Source: Alphaproteobacteria bacterium
GTDB taxonomy: Bacteria; Pseudomonadota; Alphaproteobacteria; Micropepsales; Micropepsaceae
DNA length: 64,000 bases
Assembly (NCBI GenBank): GCA_028865545.1
Contig: JAGWJY010000001.1
Coordinates: 62,001 to 126,000, forward strand
Direction: 5' to 3'
Below are positions 30,695 to 39,359 of this stretch, piece by piece. A model generated the notes under the pieces. It did no database searches. It was not told the DNA's origin and was given only the letters and a program-made list of their open reading frames with translations. A program made the translations under genes and the position numbers. Each line of letters starts with the position of its first letter. Position 1 is the first letter of the stretch.

Positions 30695-30898
30695 TCAGAC
30701 GAGCTTCAGATTCACGGCCTTCGGGCCGCGCTTGTCGGCTTCGACGTCGAAGCTCACGCGCTGGCCTTCATTAAGGCCGCGGAGACCCGCAGCCTGAACG
30801 GCGGTCATGTGGACGAACACGTCCTTGCCACCGCCTTCCGGCGCGATGAATCCGAAACCTTTTGTCGTGTTGAAGAACTTGACTTGACCAATGGTCAT
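30695..30898 (-). CDS. Cold-shock protein
   Basis: MTIGQVKFFNTTKGFGFIAPEGGGKDVFVHMTAVQAAGLRGLNEGQRVSFDVEADKRGPKAVNLKLV. Confidence 0.97.
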   Translation of the reverse strand: MTIGQVKFFNTTKGFGFIAPEGGGKDVFVHMTAVQAAGLRGLNEGQRVSFDVEADKRGPKAVNLKLV

Positions 30899-31126
30899 GA
30901 CGGCTTTCTCCTGAAAGCATTAAAGTCCGCTGCGAACACCATGTTCGTCGCGGTTGTCGAAGTCGCACCAAATTTTCAGGAAAAGCGTCGTCGTCGTCAC
31001 TCCAGGCCATTCACTCCCATGTGGGAGCGTCTGCATGGGCGCGCTGGAAACTTGTCTCTGTGGCTTGCGCGGCCTCAACCTTCGTTCCTATAGGCGTTCG
31101 CCCTCTCAAAGGCAAGCTGGCGCAGC

Positions 31127-31738
31127 TCACGCAGCGGTTAACGCGAGGTGTCGTGGCTGCGTCGCAACGCGGGAAATCCAGGCGGAAACGGCCGGAAAAT
31201 CGCCGAGATCGAATCCGCCGTCGGCGGCGCTATGGGTGTATCCGTAGAGGGCGATGTCGGCGATGGAATAGTCTGTCCCGGCAAACCAGTCGTGCGTCTT
31301 AAGATGCGCTTCCATCACGCCCAACGCGGCATTTCCTTTCGCGTGCCATTCCGGAACGAGGTGGCGTTTCTTCTCAAATTCCTCAAGGGGCGCGAATTTG
31401 TGCCAGTAGCGCGATACCGCGATGTAAGGCTCGTGGCTATACTGTTCGAAGAACATCCACTGCAGCATGCAGGCGCGATCCCATTTGTTGTCGGGCTGCA
31501 ACCTTGTCCCGTCGCTCAGATAAAAGAGGATGGCGCCGGATTCCGGCAGAACGCGTCCATCCTCGAATTCCAGCACGGGGGTCCTTCCATTGGGATTGAG
31601 ATTGAGGAATTCGGGCGTGCGCGTCGCTGTGCCGACCACCGGATAATTGACGAGATTGAGGGGGAAGCCGAGTTGATGCGCGACGAGGCGCACCTTGTAG
31701 CAATTTCCCGACATCTGCATCTGGTGAAGTGTCAGCAT
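31127..31738 (-). CDS. Glutathione S-transferase family protein
   Basis: MLTLHQMQMSGNCYKVRLVAHQLGFPLNLVNYPVVGTATRTPEFLNLNPNGRTPVLEFEDGRVLPESGAILFYL. Confidence 0.92.
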   Translation of the reverse strand: MLTLHQMQMSGNCYKVRLVAHQLGFPLNLVNYPVVGTATRTPEFLNLNPNGRTPVLEFEDGRVLPESGAILFYLSDGTRLQPDNKWDRACMLQWMFFEQYSHEPYIAVSRYWHKFAPLEEFEKKRHLVPEWHAKGNAALGVMEAHLKTHDWFAGTDYSIADIALYGYTHSAADGGFDLGDFPAVSAWISRVATQPRHLALTAA

Positions 31739-31774
31739 GATGGCCCCTCGTGCTCGCGCTCTGCGTAGCACGTT

Positions 31775-32353
31775 TCACCTATGCGTGCGGCGCGACGCAC
31801 CTTTGCGCGTACCCGGCGCGACGGTGCGGATAATGGTGCCGCAGGCGATCCGCCGGCCGGAATTGCCGTCCGGCTGGCTGGCGTAATCGTCCGCTCCGGC
31901 GTGCAGGATGAGCGAGGCGCCGTCCCGATCGAAGAGCGATTTCTTGCCGTTGCCGAGCGAGAACGCGGTGGTGATCATCGATGCATGTAACGTTCCGTCC
32001 GCCGCCGCGAATTGATTGGGAAGATCGCCCGCACGCGATCCGCCCTTGGCGAAATAACCGTGCGGCTTTGTCGGTTCGAGCGAGAGCACTGGCCCCGCAG
32101 AGGTGAAAAGCGTTTTCGGATCACAGGACGCCGTCGTGTGGACCAGTACGGCATGCGCACCAGGCGGCAAGCCGTGCGCCGTGATTTCGATCAGTACGCC
32201 GTGCGGCGTCTGTATCAAATCCGCTCGACCGATTTGGTTGCCGTTCGCGCCCAACAGTTTGGCGACGGCGTGCGCGCCGGTTACGGCTTCCGCCGGCAAG
32301 GTCAGTGCGGCTGCGCAGGCCAGCGCGACGACGACACGCATGCGGTTGTTCAT
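31775..32353 (-). CDS. Cu/Zn superoxide dismutase-like protein with degenerate metal ligands
   Basis: HGLPPGAHAVLVHTTASCDPKTLFTSAGP...RAGDLPNQFAAADG..LILHAGADDYASQPDGNSGRRIACGTI; several canonical His replaced. Confidence 0.8.
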   Translation of the reverse strand: MNNRMRVVVALACAAALTLPAEAVTGAHAVAKLLGANGNQIGRADLIQTPHGVLIEITAHGLPPGAHAVLVHTTASCDPKTLFTSAGPVLSLEPTKPHGYFAKGGSRAGDLPNQFAAADGTLHASMITTAFSLGNGKKSLFDRDGASLILHAGADDYASQPDGNSGRRIACGTIIRTVAPGTRKGASRRTHR

Positions 32354-32628
32354 CGAAAAACTTTTCCGATACGACAAGCGCGGTCAGCCTAGCGGCTAAC
32401 GATGTGGAAGAGAGGAACATGACTTGGATTACCCACAAAAAATATGCGTGATTGTACATGGCGCTGAACGCGACGCATTCCTGCCGTTACGCCGACGGAA
32501 GACATAAAGCCCTGTCGTGCCTGCATTCCTTTCGGATGCCGGCAATACAAATTTCGCGAAATTGACATTTTAAGCAATTCCGGTTCGCAATGTCCGTCTG
32601 CTGAAGCTTGAATCGATGGGAGGCAATC

Positions 32629-33024
32629 ATGACCAGAGCGTCGGCTAGGTTGTCAGCGCGCATGCGCGCAGCCGCAGCGTCTTTGAGCTTGGGTATGCTG
32701 ATGGTTCTCGGCGGCGCTGGCGATGTCCACGCGCAGGACACGCGAACTCTCGCGAAATTTTTGTCGAGCTGCAACAGCGACAGGAACGGCTGCCGCGACA
32801 ATCTCCATGACTATACGCTGGCGGCCAGTCGGCAAGGCATGATTTGCATGCCGAAGGACCTCTCGATCAACGAGGCGGTCGGGCAGGAACTCGATTGGCT
32901 GCGCAATGTCGGTGCGCAAAAGGACGAGATCAACAACGGCAACGCCGAGGATGCCGAGTGGACTGCGATCTCGACCTTGTGGCCCTGCGCAAGCGACGCG
33001 ACGACAGAGACCGCCGCACGCTGA
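32629..33024 (+). CDS. Small secreted Rap1a/Tai-like Cys protein (paralog 1)
   Basis: Signal peptide; TLAKFLSSCNSDRNGCRDNLHDYTLAASRQGMICMPKDLSINEAVGQELDWLRN...EWTAISTLWPC. Confidence 0.75.
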   Translation: MTRASARLSARMRAAAASLSLGMLMVLGGAGDVHAQDTRTLAKFLSSCNSDRNGCRDNLHDYTLAASRQGMICMPKDLSINEAVGQELDWLRNVGAQKDEINNGNAEDAEWTAISTLWPCASDATTETAAR

Positions 33025-33210
33025 CGATCATCACGCGGAGCTTTTCTTCACTCCGAGTCTCGCGCGTCGGCGGTGTTTTTGGCCCCAGTCGTCGCTGATC
33101 GGGCACGCCGCTGCGCGCTGCGACAGGCACACAGCATCGCATGTTTAACATCTTGGAATATTTGACTTATTATTCCGCGCCGAAAGCCACTCACCCAAGC
33201 GCTGCACCTT

Positions 33211-33231
33211 CAACCTTAACGGTTAAGGTTG
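33211..33231. promoter_or_regulatory. Perfect palindrome CAACCTTAAC-G-GTTAAGGTTG upstream of lipoprotein gene
   Basis: 10-bp arms with 1-nt centre, read directly. Confidence 0.5.
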
Positions 33232-33274
33232 ACTCTCGACCGATTGCGGTCCGGAATCTTCGGCGTTCGGGGCG

Positions 33275-34492
33275 GTGGAGGAGGTTATGGTTGGGGCATT
33301 GGCTGGTCGTTCGACCAGTGCGCGTGCGCGGGCCCGCACGGCACTTCTGGGATTTGGCGCACTCTTCGTTTTAGCGGGCTGCGCGGAGACTGTGGACGAA
33401 GGCGCCACCGACTATCGCAAGGCGACGATCAACAGTCAGTCGGCCCAAGGCCAGCCGACCGATATTTCCAAAAAATACGCGCTGTCGAGCACTACCGACT
33501 TTGCGGGCAACAACTCAATCCCCATCACCACTGGCCGGCGCTACTACGTCTCGCTGCTGCAGGCCTTCGTCGGACCCGAAGTGCGCGTCGGCGGCACCAA
33601 CTGGTTTCACGAGCACGAGCAGGTGGCGCTGGTGCTGCGCGTGCACGACAGCAACGATCGCGCCCATCCGGGCCGACTGGTGTTCTTTACGGACGATTTG
33701 AAACTCGGCGGACAGTTCCTCAACTTCTCCAATCTACTGACGATCGGACCGACGGATTACCAGGGCGGCGTCATCACTGTGGATGTCGACGAGGTGCATC
33801 TGCGCGGCACCACCAACCACATCAGGGAAATGCTGCAGGATTTGGCGCAGGAACCAAATTGCCCGGTCGGCGCACACGATCCGGCAAGCGGGCACGACGT
33901 GTGCGATGATAGTGGCGCGGGTGGTCCGTCCGATACCGCGCAGTCGGCACTTGTCGGCCCCGATCCGGGCAAGCGGCGCACCTGGGAAGCGCGCGAACGT
34001 GATCTGTTCAATCTGATCGACACCGACGGTTACTCCACGCGCTACACGTTGACGCTGTTGCCGGCAGGCGGTGTTGAGGGGCTTCCCTACCCACGCTTCG
34101 AGGCCGGCAACTACGTGCTGATGCGCCATGACAAGCGCGACAATGCCCTGGAATGGGACCGTCTGCAGCTCGACAACAACACGGGCCGGCTGGTCTATGC
34201 GGGAACGCATAGCGACGCGAACGGCAGGATCGCGTCGCGTGATCCCGATAACGATAAAGACCTCAATTATCAGAGCCGCAAACAGCAATATGATGCCAGC
34301 GGCAAAAACGACCTGTGGCAAGAAAAGGTTGGCGACTACCGCGAACAATCCTATGTGACATTGCAGATCAACGCGCTCGACGACGCGCCGCCTGTAGTCG
34401 CCCCGCCGCGCTACCGCTCGCTGACGCAGGAACGGGTAATCGGCGGAAAGCACAAAAAAGCGGCCGGTACGGGGCGCCGCGCTGAGCCATAG
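33275..34492 (+). CDS. Orphan predicted lipoprotein
   Basis: LLGFGALFVLAGC lipobox; no family recognised; start may be the ATG at 33287. Confidence 0.75.
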   Translation: MEEVMVGALAGRSTSARARARTALLGFGALFVLAGCAETVDEGATDYRKATINSQSAQGQPTDISKKYALSSTTDFAGNNSIPITTGRRYYVSLLQAFVGPEVRVGGTNWFHEHEQVALVLRVHDSNDRAHPGRLVFFTDDLKLGGQFLNFSNLLTIGPTDYQGGVITVDVDEVHLRGTTNHIREMLQDLAQEPNCPVGAHDPASGHDVCDDSGAGGPSDTAQSALVGPDPGKRRTWEARERDLFNLIDTDGYSTRYTLTLLPAGGVEGLPYPRFEAGNYVLMRHDKRDNALEWDRLQLDNNTGRLVYAGTHSDANGRIASRDPDNDKDLNYQSRKQQYDASGKNDLWQEKVGDYREQSYVTLQINALDDAPPVVAPPRYRSLTQERVIGGKHKKAAGTGRRAEP

Positions 34493-34531
34493 CCGCTATG
34501 TCCTCCTGGGGAGAGGACGGAGGAGGAGACG

Positions 34532-34867
34532 ATGAAAAGTACTGCAATTGCTTTCGCGGCCGCTATCGTAGTGGTCCTGCTCGGATCAAACGCCGTCGCC
34601 AACGAAACACGCTCGTTGTCGGACTTCCTGTCGGACTGCAGCAAGAATTCGCGCGTCTGCCACGGAAACCTTCACGACTATCTGCTTGCCGCCAAAACCC
34701 AGGGGTTCGTCTGCCTGCCCGAAGATCTGCCGATCGATCGCGCCGTGAGTCAGGAACTCGATTGGCTGCGCCAGCAAAGCTCGGACGACGCCGCGCTCTA
34801 TAAAGGTAACGCCGAAGACGCGCAGTGGACCGCCATCACGACGCTGTGGCCGTGCAAGAAGGAGTGA
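34532..34867 (+). CDS. Small secreted Rap1a/Tai-like Cys protein (paralog 2)
   Basis: SLSDFLSDCSKNSRVCHGNLHDYLLAAKTQGFVCLPEDLPIDRAVSQELDWLRQQ..AQWTAITTLWPCKKE. Confidence 0.8.
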   Translation: MKSTAIAFAAAIVVVLLGSNAVANETRSLSDFLSDCSKNSRVCHGNLHDYLLAAKTQGFVCLPEDLPIDRAVSQELDWLRQQSSDDAALYKGNAEDAQWTAITTLWPCKKE

Positions 34868-35106
34868 CCGCCGCAATTTTCTCGCGGAAGTCGGCCATTT
34901 TTGCGGCGCACAGCAGCAATATGACGCACGGCGTTCGTGCCGACAAACGCTGAAGACCGGCCTCGGCAATCATATTTAATAGACCTGAGACCGAGGCGTC
35001 GGACGTCTTCTTATCCGACGTCAATGAAATGTCGCGCCGAAACGCAGAGAAAGAGAGCAGACAAAGTCTTTCCTTTTCCTCTTGGGGGCACGACAGAGAG
35101 GAGGAC

Positions 35107-35448
35107 ATGATGAAAAAGTCCGTTCTCACGCTCGCGGCAGTTCTTTTCGCTCTTTTGATGAGTGCCGGCGCCGCCGCCGGACAAGGGCGGCAGACGCTTT
35201 CCAAGTTCCTGGAAAGCTGCAACGGCAGCGCGCAGAACTGCACGATGATGACGTACAACGTCATCCAAGCCGGAAAGAGCAGCCGATACATCTGCGTGCC
35301 GCGTAGCATCACGTTGGAGGATGCCGCGGCCAAGCAGCTTGACTGGCTGAAGCAGGAGGTGCGGGACAATCCCCGTTTCGGCAATGAGGATCTCGAAGAG
35401 GCGCAATGGACGGCGGCCGACAAGTTGTGGCCGTGCAATAAGAAGTGA
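35107..35448 (+). CDS. Small secreted Rap1a/Tai-like Cys protein (paralog 3)
   Basis: TLSKFLESCNGSAQNCTMMTYNVIQAGKSSRYICVPRSITLEDAAAKQLDWLKQE..AQWTAADKLWPCNKK. Confidence 0.8.
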   Translation: MMKKSVLTLAAVLFALLMSAGAAAGQGRQTLSKFLESCNGSAQNCTMMTYNVIQAGKSSRYICVPRSITLEDAAAKQLDWLKQEVRDNPRFGNEDLEEAQWTAADKLWPCNKK

Positions 35449-35533
35449 CGGCCGGTTTTCCACAGCCTGCGCGCCATCGGGCGGATCGAATCGTGCTCTA
35501 GTGCGGACCGGATAGGGCAAAGAGGTCCGGCGT

Positions 35534-36175
35534 ATGGCCGCGCGTTTGGAAGTCATCGTCGGGCCGATGTTCTCGGGCAAGACCGAGATGCTGATCGCCA
35601 AACTCCACCGTGCCCAATATGCCCGCAAACGCATCCGCATCATCAAGCCGGCGCACGACACACGCACGCAAGGGTTCATCGCCTCGCGCGCGGTGAACCC
35701 CGACGGCACCACCGAAGTCACGGATACGCTTTCGGCGGTCATGGTGCGCACGGAACAGGATTTCATGCGCGTGGTGACGCCCGCGGATTTCGACGTATTG
35801 GCCGTCGACGAGGCGCAATTCTTCCCGCTCGACGAGCCGCTGAAGGATTCCCTGGGCTGGTTCGGGCGTGCCATCCGGGCGCTGTTGCGCGAGAGGCGCG
35901 ACACGCATCTGCATATCATCGTCGCCGGGCTCGACATGGATTTCGCCGAGCAGCCCTTCGGGCCGGTGCCCGGTTTGCTGGCGCTGGCAGACAGCGTGGA
36001 GAAGCTGACCGGCGTCTGCATGGTCTGCGGCTCCGACAGCGGTTACATCTCGCAGCGTTTGATCGCCGGCGAGCAGCAACTCGTAGTCGGCGACGTGAGC
36101 GAATACCAGGTGCGCTGCCGCGCCTGCTACGAACCGCCCGGCATCGGCCCACGCGGCGTGGTTTCGGCCCGATAA
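35534..36175 (+). CDS. tdk: Thymidine kinase
   Basis: LEVIVGPMFSGKTEMLIAKLHRAQYARKRIRIIKPAHDTR; DVLAVDEAQFF; GLDMDFAEQPFGP. Confidence 0.97.
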   Translation: MAARLEVIVGPMFSGKTEMLIAKLHRAQYARKRIRIIKPAHDTRTQGFIASRAVNPDGTTEVTDTLSAVMVRTEQDFMRVVTPADFDVLAVDEAQFFPLDEPLKDSLGWFGRAIRALLRERRDTHLHIIVAGLDMDFAEQPFGPVPGLLALADSVEKLTGVCMVCGSDSGYISQRLIAGEQQLVVGDVSEYQVRCRACYEPPGIGPRGVVSAR

Positions 36176-36382
36176 AATCGCATCGCGACGCATGACACGA
36201 ACGCCAAAGTAGGGCGTGTCGCTGCATTGGCAAAAGACAATATTTTCATCCGTTTTTTACGAGCAAGGCGCTGCGTCAAGCCACATGCGCGCCATGATGA
36301 TGAACTGGCCGTTTTGCCTGTGTTCATCCTGCAGGCCGAAGACTCCATGCGTGCGGAGCGTGAACGTGCAAGGAGAAGAACG

Positions 36383-36748
36383 ATGAGAAAAAACTCGAAC
36401 GTACTGAAGATGGCCGTAGTGGCAGGGCTCTTTGGGCTAAGCTTGGCTGTCACCCCGGCCCTTGCCCGGGACGGCTCCGGCGGAGACGGCGCCACGCAGT
36501 GTGGCCGCGAAAGCTGCACGCACGCGGTCTACAATCATGAACGCGATCACCGCCGGCGCGAAGATCGCGGCTACAACGACGGCTATTACCGTGGTTACGA
36601 GAACGGTTGGAACAACACTTACGACAACAGTTGGAACTACGGCTGGAATAACGGTTGGAACAACGACTATCCGGGTTTTTACGGCTGGGGCTCCGGTAAT
36701 TTCGTCGGTCTCGGCGATTGCGACGGTTGCGGCGACGACGACGATTGA
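36383..36748 (+). CDS. Small secreted low-complexity (N/G/Y/W/D-rich) protein
   Basis: MRKNSNVLKMAVVAGLFGLSLAVTPALA signal peptide; GYNDGYYRGYENGWNNTYDNSWNYGWNNGWNND. Confidence 0.7.
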   Translation: MRKNSNVLKMAVVAGLFGLSLAVTPALARDGSGGDGATQCGRESCTHAVYNHERDHRRREDRGYNDGYYRGYENGWNNTYDNSWNYGWNNGWNNDYPGFYGWGSGNFVGLGDCDGCGDDDD

Positions 36749-36771
36749 CCCGGTTCGGTATGTGAGTAACA

Positions 36772-36803
36772 CGCCAAGGGGAGCCGTAAGGCTCCCTTTG
36801 GCG
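36772..36803 (+). terminator. Intrinsic-terminator-like hairpin with GTAA tetraloop
   Basis: CGCCAAGGGGAGCC-GTAA-GGCTCCCTTTGGCG followed by TTTG. Confidence 0.8.
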
Positions 36804-36995
36804 TTTGTGGCGGCCCGCTTCTCAAGCTCTCTCTCCCACATTGGCGAAAGACAATGATCGCCGGTGTTTTCCACAAGCGATCCGCTGCGTAAAGCCGCGT
36901 CTTTGCCGCGATGATGAACGCTTCGTTTGGTTTGCGTTCATCTGGCGACCCGGAAACTTCCTTCCAGAGAGGGCGTACGATTCTGGAGTGAAACG

Positions 36996-37322
36996 ATGCG
37001 AATTCTTTCCAATGCGATGAAGACGGCGGCGGTGGCGGCTGTGTTCGGGATCGGTCTGGCCGCCACGCCGGCGCTGGCCCATGACGGGTATGACGGCTAC
37101 GGCTATGGCAACAATTACGGCTACGCACGTTGCGGCGACGACGGCGACCATTGCCGGCGCACCGACCGCGACGAACGCAGCCGCTACTACAACCGTTACG
37201 ACAACGGCTACAACAGCAGCTGGAACGACGGCTACCGCTACAATCGCTACGACAGCTATCGGCGCGACCGCCACGAACGGCGCGACTGCGACGATTGCCG
37301 CCGCTATCGCGACGGCGACTGA
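36996..37322 (+). CDS. Small secreted D/Y/R-rich protein with CxxDGDxC motif
   Basis: MRILSNAMKTAAVAAVFGIGLAATPALA; RCGDDGDHCRRTDRD; CDDCRRYRDGD. Confidence 0.7.
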   Translation: MRILSNAMKTAAVAAVFGIGLAATPALAHDGYDGYGYGNNYGYARCGDDGDHCRRTDRDERSRYYNRYDNGYNSSWNDGYRYNRYDSYRRDRHERRDCDDCRRYRDGD

Positions 37323-37513
37323 ACGCTGACGGCCGCGGCGTCCTCCCTTGCGCAACCGCCGGGGAGGATGCTGCCGGCGCAGCAACATCCGCTTTTTATC
37401 ACAGCAATGACGCGCCGCCGCCGCAATGGTGCACGGATTGTCATGCATAGGTTCAGGCGGATCACCGAACACCGAAGGTGTGGAGAGGGGCGTGCAAACA
37501 GAGGAGTAGAACG

Positions 37514-37825
37514 ATGGAGCACTTGTCCAACACGCTGAAGACCGCTGCGCTGGCATGCGCGATCGGTCTGGGTACGTTGGCGGCGACCGCCGGCCCGGCC
37601 CTGGCGCATCGCGAATACACGCGTTGCGATCGCGACGGCGATCGCTGCGTGCGCGTGATCTGCGACAACGACGGCGACGACTGCCGCCAGGTCTCCTGGC
37701 GCGACTACGACCGCCGCTACGACCGGGACCGCAGCGCGTATTACCGCCGCGACGACAACCGCTACCGGCATTGGGTCTGCGATGAAGACGGTGACCGTTG
37801 CCATTGGTCCTATGACAGCTGGTGA
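37514..37825 (+). CDS. Small secreted protein with three CxxDGDxC motifs
   Basis: MEHLSNTLKTAALACAIGLGTLAATAGPALA; CDRDGDRC, CDNDGDDC, CDEDGDRCHWSY. Confidence 0.75.
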   Translation: MEHLSNTLKTAALACAIGLGTLAATAGPALAHREYTRCDRDGDRCVRVICDNDGDDCRQVSWRDYDRRYDRDRSAYYRRDDNRYRHWVCDEDGDRCHWSYDSW

Positions 37826-37846
37826 ACATAGCGAAGGAGAAACCCC

Positions 37847-38083
37847 ATGCATTTTTCCAAGACGCTGAAGACCGCCGCTGTGGCGGCAAGCCTGCTCGGA
37901 CTGGGCGCGCTCGCGGGCTGTGCTCCGCCGGGCTATTACGACCATGACGGCAACTGGCACGACGGGTATTACCGCCGCTATGACGGCGACCATGACGGCT
38001 ACTACCATCGCGACGGCGACCGCGACCGCCGCTGGACCTGCGACAGCGACGGCGACAACTGCCACTGGTCCTACCGCGACTGA
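37847..38083 (+). CDS. Small lipoprotein with CxxDGDxC motif
   Basis: MHFSKTLKTAAVAASLLGLGALAGCAPPG lipobox; CDSDGDNCHWSYRD. Confidence 0.75.
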   Translation: MHFSKTLKTAAVAASLLGLGALAGCAPPGYYDHDGNWHDGYYRRYDGDHDGYYHRDGDRDRRWTCDSDGDNCHWSYRD

Positions 38084-38092
38084 CCTCGACGG

Positions 38093-38125
38093 GGGCGGCG
38101 CCGGCCGGCGCGCCGCCCTCTTTTT
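38093..38125 (+). terminator. Rho-independent terminator after the small secreted protein cluster
   Basis: GGGCGGCGC-CGGCCGGC-GCGCCGCCC followed by TCTTTTT. Confidence 0.88.
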
Positions 38126-38207
38126 AACGATTCGAAATCTCTCTAGCCGCAGGGCTCTCCCTGTGGTCTGATCCGCGCGCACAGACTCGAGCCGGGGGGC
38201 CCAGTTC

Positions 38208-38831
38208 ATGAGCAGCGCCGCACAACGCATTCCCCATGACCGCGTACGATGGGGCTTCTTCCTTCTGCTGGCGGCGAGCGTCCTGCTCGTCCTCTATGTG
38301 GACGAACGTTTCCTCATCAATCCGCGCGACGCCGAATGGACGCATATCGCGCCCTTCAAATGGCTGCTGCTGGTGCACGGGCTGTGCGGCGCCACCGCGC
38401 TGTGCACCGGCCCCTTCCAGTTCTCCGATACGCTGCGCCGCAACCACATCACCCTGCACCGCTGGCTGGGACGCACCTATGTCGGCGCCATCTTCATCGC
38501 CGCGCCGATGGCCTGGTACATCGGCACCCATTTCGAACAGCCGCTGCTCGCCGCCGAGCAGCCGGCGCAGGCGGGCGGCTGGCTGCTCTGCACCATCATG
38601 GCGCTGATCTGCGTGCTGCGCGGCAACATCCCGGCGCACAAGACCTGGATGATGAAGAGCTATTGCTTCTGCATGGTCTTCGTCGCCTCCCGCGTGCCCG
38701 ACGCCTTCAATGTGCAATGGACCGACGCGGTCCTCAGCACCTTCCTCTGGTATCTGCTCTTCGCCGCGCTGGTCGGCCCCGACATCGTGCTGACGGCGCG
38801 CGATCTGTGGCGCAAGCGGCGGCGGGCCTGA
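38208..38831 (+). CDS. DUF2306-like membrane protein
   Basis: NHITLHRWLGRTYVGAIFIAAPMAWYIGTHFE...HKTWMMKSYCFCMVFVASRV. Confidence 0.78.
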   Translation: MSSAAQRIPHDRVRWGFFLLLAASVLLVLYVDERFLINPRDAEWTHIAPFKWLLLVHGLCGATALCTGPFQFSDTLRRNHITLHRWLGRTYVGAIFIAAPMAWYIGTHFEQPLLAAEQPAQAGGWLLCTIMALICVLRGNIPAHKTWMMKSYCFCMVFVASRVPDAFNVQWTDAVLSTFLWYLLFAALVGPDIVLTARDLWRKRRRA

Positions 38832-38902
38832 GGCGCCACAAAGTCTGGGATTCGCGCGCAACACCCCCACCTCTATTTGTTTTCGACATTTTGAGGGGGG
38901 TA

Positions 38903-38994
38903 GGGGAGGTTGTTTTCAAAATTTTCGTGTCCCCCTCCCTGCGTCGCCCGCGCCGCGGGAGGTTGTTTTCAAAATTTCGCACGGTGTCCCCCTC
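38903..38994. repeat. Two imperfect direct copies of GGGAGGTTGTTTTCAAAATTT(T)CG...GTGTCCCCCTCC
   Basis: Copy 1 38903-38938 and copy 2 38957-38994, read directly. Confidence 0.7.
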
Positions 38995-39359
38995 CTTCGC
39001 CGACGGCGCGCCGCAAGCATCACGCGACTCATCATTCTAAGGCCGGTTCGGCGGAGCGGGATAAGTTGCGACGTCCGGTGCTAACATGTTGAGGCGATGG
39101 AGCATCCCGCTGCGCGCGGCGAGGGATAAGGTTTGCCGAGGCCGCCGGCGCCCGGCTCGACGGGAAGGCGACGTGCAGGCTGCCCTGCGAATGATCGCCG
39201 GTCCCCATGTCCGCCCGACGGTAGCCGTGCCGTCTGCAGGCGTTGGACCATCGTGTTCCGGGTCCCACGGATTGGCGGAACCATGCAACACCGCCGCCCC
39301 TGCGGCACTTAAGTCTTTGGCAACCACAATCAGGCATTGTGCGCCCGAAGGGGCCCTTA

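Noticed and set aside
31981-32020. TGTAACG...CGAA ECF-like site inside the SodC-like gene
   Set aside because: Spacer is 15 rather than 16 nt and it lies within coding sequence; likely chance.
31775-32353. Annotation as functional Cu/Zn superoxide dismutase
   Set aside because: Several ligand histidines appear replaced, so only 'SodC-like' is supported.
32629-35448. Idea of an active T6SS immunity locus
   Set aside because: No effector, VgrG, Hcp, PAAR or structural T6SS gene in the window; only the Rap1a-like fold resemblance supports it.
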